A DNA stretch of 64,000 bases from Euglena gracilis (Eukaryota; Euglenida; Euglenophyceae; Euglenales), in contig CP154956.1 in the NCBI GenBank assembly GCA_039621445.1, positions 79,852,474 through 79,916,473 of the forward strand, read 5' to 3'. The notes beneath the pieces are model-generated. The model ran no database searches. It was given only the letters and a program-made list of their open reading frames with translations, and had not been told where the DNA came from. Position numbers and translations under genes: made by a program. Below are positions 13,701-22,700 of the stretch, one piece after another; within the stretch, counting starts at the first letter, position 1, and every line of letters starts with the position of its first letter.

Positions 13701-16700
13701 AAATCAGGGTTGGGTTTGTTGAACCAAATACCTTTGTTGTTAAATTTCATGACTCACACCAACCTTAACATTTGCATTCCTGCAGCCAGCCACACACGCG
13801 CTCGTGCACACACGCACACACACGACCGCAGTAAAGGAGAGCGGCAGGCACAACCACCCCACCCGACAAACCAAAGAAATGCAGGTAAACAATATTCCCG
13901 CATCGTCCATTAAACAGAAGCGCCCCTGCTCAGAGGCGACAAGAAGCCCTCATCGCCGACGTGGCGGCCATTCGCATCCACATAGGACCGCTGATACACG
14001 GGCGGCAGGAACCCGACCATGCCCGGCAGGCGGCCGTTCTGGTCCCGGTAGTCCTCATCGTAGCCCTGCAGCAGGCCCAGTGCCTTGCGGGTCCGCTTGG
14101 CGGGGTCCTCCACTCCGGTGAGGGGCGGAATGAAGCCGCGCTCCCCGGCGCGCCGCTCGTTGGCGTCGACGTAGTATGCGTCGTAGCAGCCGGCCGCCAG
14201 CTTGGCCCGATGGACCTTGATTGAGGGCAGGCTGGTTGTGTGGAAGATGTGCAAGCAAAAATCCAACTGAAAAAAGAGTGAGGTGCAGTTTGGCTGACTT
14301 TGTGGGACAATGGCATTCCAATAATGCCTGCACCTCCTGGGTCACCCGAGTAATGAAGCCTCCCGGGTCGATTTATCGTTTATCCCGAACGGAGATCATA
14401 AACCCCCCCTGATAGAAGCACGGGTGTGCTTATAGCGGACCGCTGCCGGCGGGGGGGGGGGGTGCGCTTCTATTTGGACCCTAGCCGCGTAATTTTGGTT
14501 GATTTCCTTTAGAAATCCCATCAAAATGTGGGGTGCGCTTGTAGTGGACCGCCGCCGAACCGAACCGCCTTCGGCGGCGGGTGGTGCACTTTTATTTGGA
14601 CCCTGCGCTTGCAGCGGCCCCGTGCTTCTATTAGGGGGGGGGGTTTACATGCTTCCTGTCCAAAGATGCAGCACACGAAACAATTCCTTTTGTAAAAAGG
14701 AGCCCCTTGACAATTGGGAATCAAATGGTCGATATTGACACATCATTTAACTTCCATAATGGCAAAGGAGGTCGGCGACAAAGAGCCTGTGCGGCGGTGT
14801 GAAACCTCCTTCCCCTGGGGCGAGGCCCTCAGCATCGCGGTAGGAGGCGTCGTAGCCGGCGACCACGATGCGGCGAGTCGTGGTGCGCAGCGGCTCGACG
14901 GGTAGCGGCGGCTTCTCCTCCTTCGAGATGCGGGGGCAGCGCAGGGCGAGGCTGTCGAGCGCGGCCATCGAGGCGGCCTCAAGCTCCACGGCGGTGACGA
15001 TGATCTCCGGCATGCCATACAGGTTGCAGTGCTCCGCCGCGGTGAGGGGCACGTGAATGGTGATGACAGTGGACTCCCAGACAGCTTTCTGCGTTTCATT
15101 CTGTACAACTTATTTTTGCCTTATCCGTTGGGGGTTTCCTCGTCATGTGGTGTGTGGGCAAGCTGTCCTGTTTCTGTTCTTTTTGGGGTGATTGCGACGT
15201 GGAAGACTATTCTGTACCCACTCAAGGGTGCAGCATGGGGGGACACTCTCTGATACGGGCAAGAAATTGCTGCGACAGAAACGGGTGAGATGTTTCTTGG
15301 CCGCAAAAACTCTCTTTGAGATACGGGGGGAGGGGGTGGACAGCATTAAAAAAATTTCCACCTCCCTCCTGACTGCCTGTTGTATGGTGTCGATGATTGG
15401 CAAAATCGACATCATTCTTCACCCCCAGCTCGTGGTGTGTTTTTTTCTGATGTTGGCCTCAATGTTGTTTCTCCATTTTAGCAAAACAGAAAATTATGAA
15501 GCGTGATGCTCATCCAAAGAAAAGGCACAATGTGTTGGCATGTCAAACAGAGAGCTGTTCCCGGACCTCTGCGGCCAGCTGGCTGGCGGGGGAGTAGACG
15601 AGCGGGATGCCGAAGTCCGTGGCGCGCAGCGAGACCCGGACCTCCCCGATGCGGGGCACCTCGATGCAGATGTCGTGCTGCAGCCCCTGCACCAGCAGGG
15701 CGAGCGGGATGCAGGCGGTGCCGAGCGGCTGCCCGGCGTGGGAGCGGACGTAGATGGTCATCTCGTCCAGCCCGATGTCGTACTGCTGATCGTGCTTGCA
15801 TGGCGCTGCCAAAGCCTCGCCTTCTGGTGCCGTCTGTTCTGTCGGGCATTTGCTTGTGCATTTGTGTCACGCATACAAACCCAGCTTCAACTTCTGCTGC
15901 GACACCAACTCTAGTGCCATCGGCAAAAAAAAAATAGTAACAGAAAGGCCTTGTCCATTGTCTGCACAGGGATGATGCAGCGTTTGTTGGGCTGCAGCCG
16001 CTGCAGGACATGTTCTCCGACACGGAGGCTCAGCAGGGGTACTGGCGTTGCTGGTCCATGGTGGCGCTGCCACCCCTTTGCCAGCCAGAGCGGCAGATGG
16101 AGCAAAGCACGATGGGAAAAATCAGATCAGATTACGCACAGGCATAGGGTGGCAGCAGGGCAGACTTGGAGACAAAAATGCACCACGGGAGCAACATCAC
16201 CCAAAACTGCCCTCAGGTCGGCAGAGGGATGAATGGGAGTCGAGTGAGATGCGTGTCCCCCAGACTTCCAGGTTGCGGGCGACGGTCTGCGGGGGTGTGG
16301 CCTCGTACCCGAAGTTGACCGCCTCCAGCAGCAGCACCACCGTCCCGACGCCGGTGTCGAGGGTCAGCAGCTCGGGGATGCCCTGGCGCAGGTTGCGCAG
16401 GGAGACCTGCGACGGCGGGGGCTGGCCACAGGGCTGGGCGCAGGGAAAGGGGGGGAGAGGAGGGGAGCAGCACTTGAAAATGAAGGCTGGCCCTTTCAAT
16501 CAGCTTGATTTGAAGGATTTCGATCCCCCTCCGGCCATAAACATGCTCCAAAAAAGCATAGCGGTGCCCTTTTGAACCATCGCTTCGGGGGATTTTAATA
16601 CAGCTTAAGACAGCATCTTTGGTGGCTTGCTGGATGGTCATTGCGATGGAGTCAGGTAGCTGATGCATCCAGCGCTGGTCGACCCTCTTTTGGGGCTTTC

Positions 16701-19700
16701 AGGTCCCGGATCTCGACGTTGAGCACCTCTGCCGGGATGTAATACCCGGATCCCACAGGCAGTGCCTGGACCTTGATGCCAAGGCTCTCGTGCCAGTGCA
16801 GCCGGTCCGTGCCGAACTTGACGGATGTGTTGTACAGGTTGTCGCCGACCCGGAGCTGTACGTGGCAACAGCACACCCCACAAGAGTGTGAAAGAAAGAT
16901 GAGGGCAAGCAAGAGGGATGAAAAAAGCAATACAATTTGGAGGCTGAGCCCCAGGGTGTCTTTCACCAGGGGGGAGGAATGCAACTTGGCCCTTCAAATT
17001 ATGCAAGTCAAAAAAATGCAAAAAAATGCAAAAAAATGCAAAAAAAATGCAACTTGCATAAAACCCTTGAGAAAAGGCTGGAATATAACAGAGTTTTCTG
17101 CCGAAAATCCGTAAACATGTGACAATGTGTACCTGTCAATGATTCACAAAGAAGACCTCCTGGAAGACAACGGGAAGCACTGAGACCCCAAAGACCCCAG
17201 GCAACTGCAGAGGGACCAGAGACAAAACATGACACATGGCGACCAACAACAAAAAAAATTTTCAGGGGAAAATATTATATGCAAAAAAATGCAAAAAAAT
17301 CAAAAAAATGCAAATTTCGGAAAAACCTGATTCTGCAAAAAAATGCAAATTATGCAAGTTGCATAATTCCCCCCCCCTGCTTTCATGCTTACAGCAAAAC
17401 TCATGGTCAAAAAGCACCTGGAGCCCTCCCAATTAAGTGAACCAATTACCCGCCAACCCCCCCTTGCCCACCGACCGGGTTCCTACAACCCCCAAGCAGG
17501 GTTGTAGGAACCCTGGAAGGACCGGGGGGGGGGTCGCACAACTAGGTACCAAAAAAAAACTTATTTTCCAAGGTCACCTACAACCCCCGACCAGGGGGGG
17601 GGGTGCACCCCCTGACCAGTAATCCCTGACCAAGGAGGTGGTAGGTATTGACGGATGGTCGGTGGGCAGGGGGGGGGGGTAGGCAGGCAATTAACTCAAA
17701 ATGATTCGGACTCTTTGGATTTGGGGCATTGTTGATAACAAAAAAAACACGAGACAGTCGTTGCACCAGGCGGAATAATATAATATCCTCCTCGAATGGC
17801 ACCCCCTCAGCGGGAGTATCCTGTGCAGGGGTACCGGCCAGTGGTGAACCCGGAAACTTCCACCACGGTCACCTGGAGGACCTTCGGCTCCAGCAGCGTC
17901 GGGATCCGCTCCACTTGGAACGCGGACTCCTGGGTCTGGACGATGGGGTTGATGGCGCTGGTCCGCAGGATGGACTGCGGCCAGCACTCCAGGATGGGCG
18001 GCGTGGACCCGTGGGAGGACAGGAGGCATGCCTTGGCGTACTTTGCCGGGTAGTGGATCACGATGTAGCGGCCCCAGTTCCCGAAGACGGGGACCCCGTG
18101 CCGGGCGAGGGGGCTGACGTCCCGGCCAGGCCGACCTGTTGGATGGAGTTCACCACCTTGCAACGCACGGCTCACCCACTGCCGGCAGCAAATGTGGATG
18201 AAGGAGACACCCCACCCCGTCAATCATGCCACAATCAGGCCGGCAAGAGCTTCATGATCCTTGGGGCGGGGTAATATAAGGCTACACATGATTATGCGGC
18301 AATTCCGAATAATCACACTGGCGGGCTGGTTGCGCCAAGGTCGAGTTCTTGGCAAACCCAAACCATAGCCATCGAAAAAGGCAACCTGGACTTGATTGGA
18401 GGGGGATGCAGGACAAGGAGTCAGGCCGAAGTCAAGCGGCGTGATGATGAGCTCCACCTCCCCCTTTGGCAGGTATGCCGGTGGCAGAGTTCGGCAAGGC
18501 CACGTCTGCATTGGGTGAGGCGTGCGACGTTTGATGATGTGAGAGCCAACACAAATAGATACACACCTGTGGGAATACAGCTGAAAATTACAACACCACA
18601 AAAAGGAAGCATTGAGTTCCGAAAATGCACGAATTTCAAAAAGTTTAATGTGCCATGGACAGGAAGCCAAACCCTTGGTGTCATTCGGTGTTCCGTCCCT
18701 CGTTCCAGGCACAGGAGGGGAATATCAGTCCGCCCCAATGTGCGGAGGGGGCCGCCGGATTGGGAGACGATCTGTGCCTCGATGGCCAAGGTCTCGGTGG
18801 GCATCCGCACGTCAAAATGTTGCATCGTGTTGACCTCCAATGCGACGTTTTCTGCATCAGGCTGCTGTGTTTGCTGCTACCATTGATTCTCTAGGGGAAA
18901 TGGCTGCGAAGGCTGGCACAGGCACATTTGCTCGGAAGGCCCCAGGTGACGCCGAAGGAATTTGGGAAGCCAAACCTTTGACCCAGGTGGCAAAAATGAA
19001 TCAGAAAAATTAAAAAATAATAATTTTGTGTTTCTAAACGATTTCTAAACAAAATTAATTCTACAAAACAATGGAAAAACTAATGTTTAATTACCGCATA
19101 GCAAAATAAACAAACTAAAAACACTGTGACCAGGGAATTTCTTAAGGACCCCCCCCCCCGGGGGGGGGGTCCAGCCTCCGGCTGGCAAAAAGGCTGCTGG
19201 CTGGATTTGAGCTGCTGGCTGGACCCCCCCCCCCCGGGGGGGTGGGGGGGAGGGGGGGGGTCCGGGGCTGGAGCGGGCTGGGCTGGGCTGGGTCGAGGAA
19301 AAACAAAATTTTCTAACACATTTTGCCATTTTTGACATTTTGATGGGTGGAGCTAGATCAAGACTGGGGGGCTGTGATGGAGGGGCTGTGATGAGGGGGA
19401 AAAATGCAGGGATAAGTGAGCTGGACAGCCCAGTTGGCTGGCCGGCCTGCGGCCGGCTGGGCCGGCCTTCGGCCGGCTGGCCCGGCCTCCGGCCGGGCTG
19501 GGCGAGTGTTTATGTCACTCGACCCCCCAGGGGGGGCTCCCAGCCCGAATTTGGGCTGCTGGCTGGATTTGAGCTGGCTGGCTGGACCCCCCCCCCCCGG
19601 GGGGTAGGGTACCCTCCGGCTTAAGAAATTCCCTGACTGTGACCCCCCAAATGATACCCCCCCCTGAAAAACAATAAAAAAAAACCCCTGACAGCCATGA

Positions 19701-22700
19701 AAGCAAGGGAAAAGGGGGAATTCGCAGGAATGTGCAAAAAACAAAAAAAAAGGGGGTGGGGGGGAATTCGCAGGAAGGAGAGGGAAGGAATGTTGCAAAA
19801 AAAAAAAAAAAAAAAAAAAAAAAACCACGAAAATGGACGAAATTGGTGCAGAAAATATGGCAAAAAGAGCGTCCATTTTCCAAAATGCCAAAAAAAACCT
19901 TTTGAACCTAGTGAGGCAGGAGTTTTGGGGGTGATTTTGACTTCGAACATTGCGCATCATTTTGACTTTGAACATTTCGAGTGTCCAAATAATAAACTGG
20001 GGCAGAGGGGAGGGGATGATGTGCCAGCCTGGCTTCAAAAAAAATGCGCAATGCTGAATGCTAAATGCCCTAATAAAATGCTAAATGCGCAAAAATGCCC
20101 TAGAAGACGCATTTTGGAAAATTTGAAATAAAATGCTCAAAAATGTGGAGGGAAAATGCGAAACGCATCCCCCCCCAGCCGGGGGGGTTTATTATTTGGG
20201 ATGGGCGTTCATCAGGCTAAAATTGGGCATGAATTTCGGGCCCGGGGTTGGAAGTCAGCAAGCGGCAGGGGGAGGGGCACTTTGTTTTTCCAAGGCGGCC
20301 TGCCCCATCTGTCCACGCATGGCGGGGTCCTTGTTCACCTCCACGGTGCGGCCGCACACGCTCAGCACGACGCACATCTCGGTGTGCTGCGGGCCGTGGG
20401 CGTCCGCCACCGCCACCTGCATCCGCCCGGCGCTGTGCAGGTTGGCCATGACGCCGAAGTCGATGGGCTCCAGGATGAGGGACAGCTCGGAGGCCCCCAG
20501 GGAGAGGTGGAGGCAGGGTTGGCCGGATCAGGCCGGAATGGACCGAGGAATGGGCCGGGAGTGCTGCTGTCCAAATAAATGGCGTACAACGGCGGAAGAA
20601 GAAGGTTGTCACTTTCATGTCTTTAATACAATAATAATGTGGGGATGTTGGGCGGGGGGCAGGCAACTATCTCCAGCGAGAACATCCCGTGAACTTCACT
20701 TTTGCGTATTGCTGGATTTTCTGATGTTCAACGGGGTCACTGAATCCAGCACTGAATAATGGCGGCAGACCCTGACTGCACCGTCTGAAGCTGGTTGCGA
20801 GCCAGCGTAAACAGGGAGATGCTGGTGCGTGAGAGGACCTCCAGCCCCGTTCCGTTGCAGAGCTCGATGTTGAGGTGCTGGGTCGCGAGCAGCGAACCCC
20901 CGAAGCGCAGGCTGGGGTGCGTGACGACGTCGAAGCAGAAGTGCTGGTTCCAGTCGATGGTCGGCCCGGCGATGGCCTGCACCGACGTGTTGCAGCGGGC
21001 GCCGCCAGGGCCGGAGGACAGACCGAGGACGAGGACGTCCAGCCCGCAGTTGAAATGTTTACGTTGTTCAGAACAAGCAGTCCATCGACGTTTCCATCCA
21101 AAGACTTTTTGACAGCACCCCCCAAGCCGCGTCAAAGCTGGAACGAGCCAACACCATTGAGTCACCAACCGCTGCAGACAGTTCGCATCCAGCTCTGCTC
21201 TTGGCCGAGCGTCAGGCGGATTTGCACCCGGGGCGGGTCGACGCTGGGGGTGCCACCATCCCGCTTCGGCGAGGCGGCGAACCCGGGGGAGAAGGACGAC
21301 CGCAGGAGGGTGACCCCCAGCTTGCGCAGCCCCCGGGTGATGCTCATAGAGGCATCCAGTTTGGGCATCCGCTCCTCCTGGAAGTCGCGCTGGACGTCGA
21401 AGGTGGTGACAGAGGGGGCTTTCGACTCCTCCTGTTCTGTCAGTATTGATCCCGACCGCTGAAGAAGCATGCAAATACCTTGAAAATGACCATTCCCCGG
21501 CACCTGCGATACTTAGGTGCCAATGTCAACGTCCCAAAAATTTGGGAAAAAGAACGTTCTCCCTCGTGGAAACTCCAGTTGTTAAAAAGAAAATAACCAA
21601 TCACAGGATAATAATAATAATGTCAGTATAATAATTCCTTAAATCTTGCCCAAGTTTCACTTCAGTGCAACTGTGTGGGCTGAGGGCATTGGATAAAGGC
21701 TATGGCTCTTTGGAGGGGATGTGAAAGAAATGAAAAGATCCTCTCAAAATGCAGAACAGCAGGTAGATTCCCATCCTTGATTTGTTCAAAAGGTGAATGG
21801 TGAGGGGCCCCGTACAACTGAAGCGCCTTCTGATTAACTTGTAGGTCTGCTACGTGCTGCTGTTGCTCGTTGAAGACCGAGGCCACCGCCACGCACGGCC
21901 CCCGCGCCAGGCGCAGCCGGGCGATGTCCAGCTGCGTGGTGCCGAGCACCGTCTCCCGGCCGGCGCAGTCGTCCACGACCGACATCTCCAGGAACCGGTC
22001 GCGGCCATCGCGGCGGATGTAGAAGTGGTGGGTCTCGTCCCACCGTGCCTCGGCCCAGCCATCGTCCCCCGCCTCGTCGATTGCGGGCTCCGGCTGGATG
22101 GGGGTGGTGGCCTTCTCGGTCAAGCCCGTGCGCAGAGAGACGTGGAATTTGTGCAACTCCAGATCAGCAGGGGAATGGTCCTCAACAAACAACCGCCATC
22201 GGTCCCCCAAAAAAAGAGGCAAACCACCCCGTTAAGACGCCCAAATAACGTGCAATCCCACTGAACTTTAAGTGGACACTGACCCAAGGGACCTTGGATG
22301 AGCTGATCACTGACTCACAACCGCATCGATCTCCCCAGATTCTCCCCTCTTATGATTGAATCTGGAAAGCAAAGGCGAAACAAAAAAACACAGGTTATGA
22401 TACATCCGACACATTGCAGGATATTAATGAATTGCATTCTCCATTTTTGTCCGGCAAATATGTTCGCCAGGCCAAAAGGAAAAGCAGGAAAAGCTGAAAG
22501 TGGAAGGGCGGGAGGAAGGGTGGAGGGGTGGAAATATGGTGGAAATATGAACTCATTTGCATGCAAATGTCTTCAAGGAACATACCCGACATCACGCAGC
22601 ATAATTCCAGAAAGCCGCTCCACTGTCACGCGCAGAGAGTAGGCCTCGACCAGCTTCTCCACCACGGTGGGGACTTCCACCCGCTTCACCACCTCCACCT

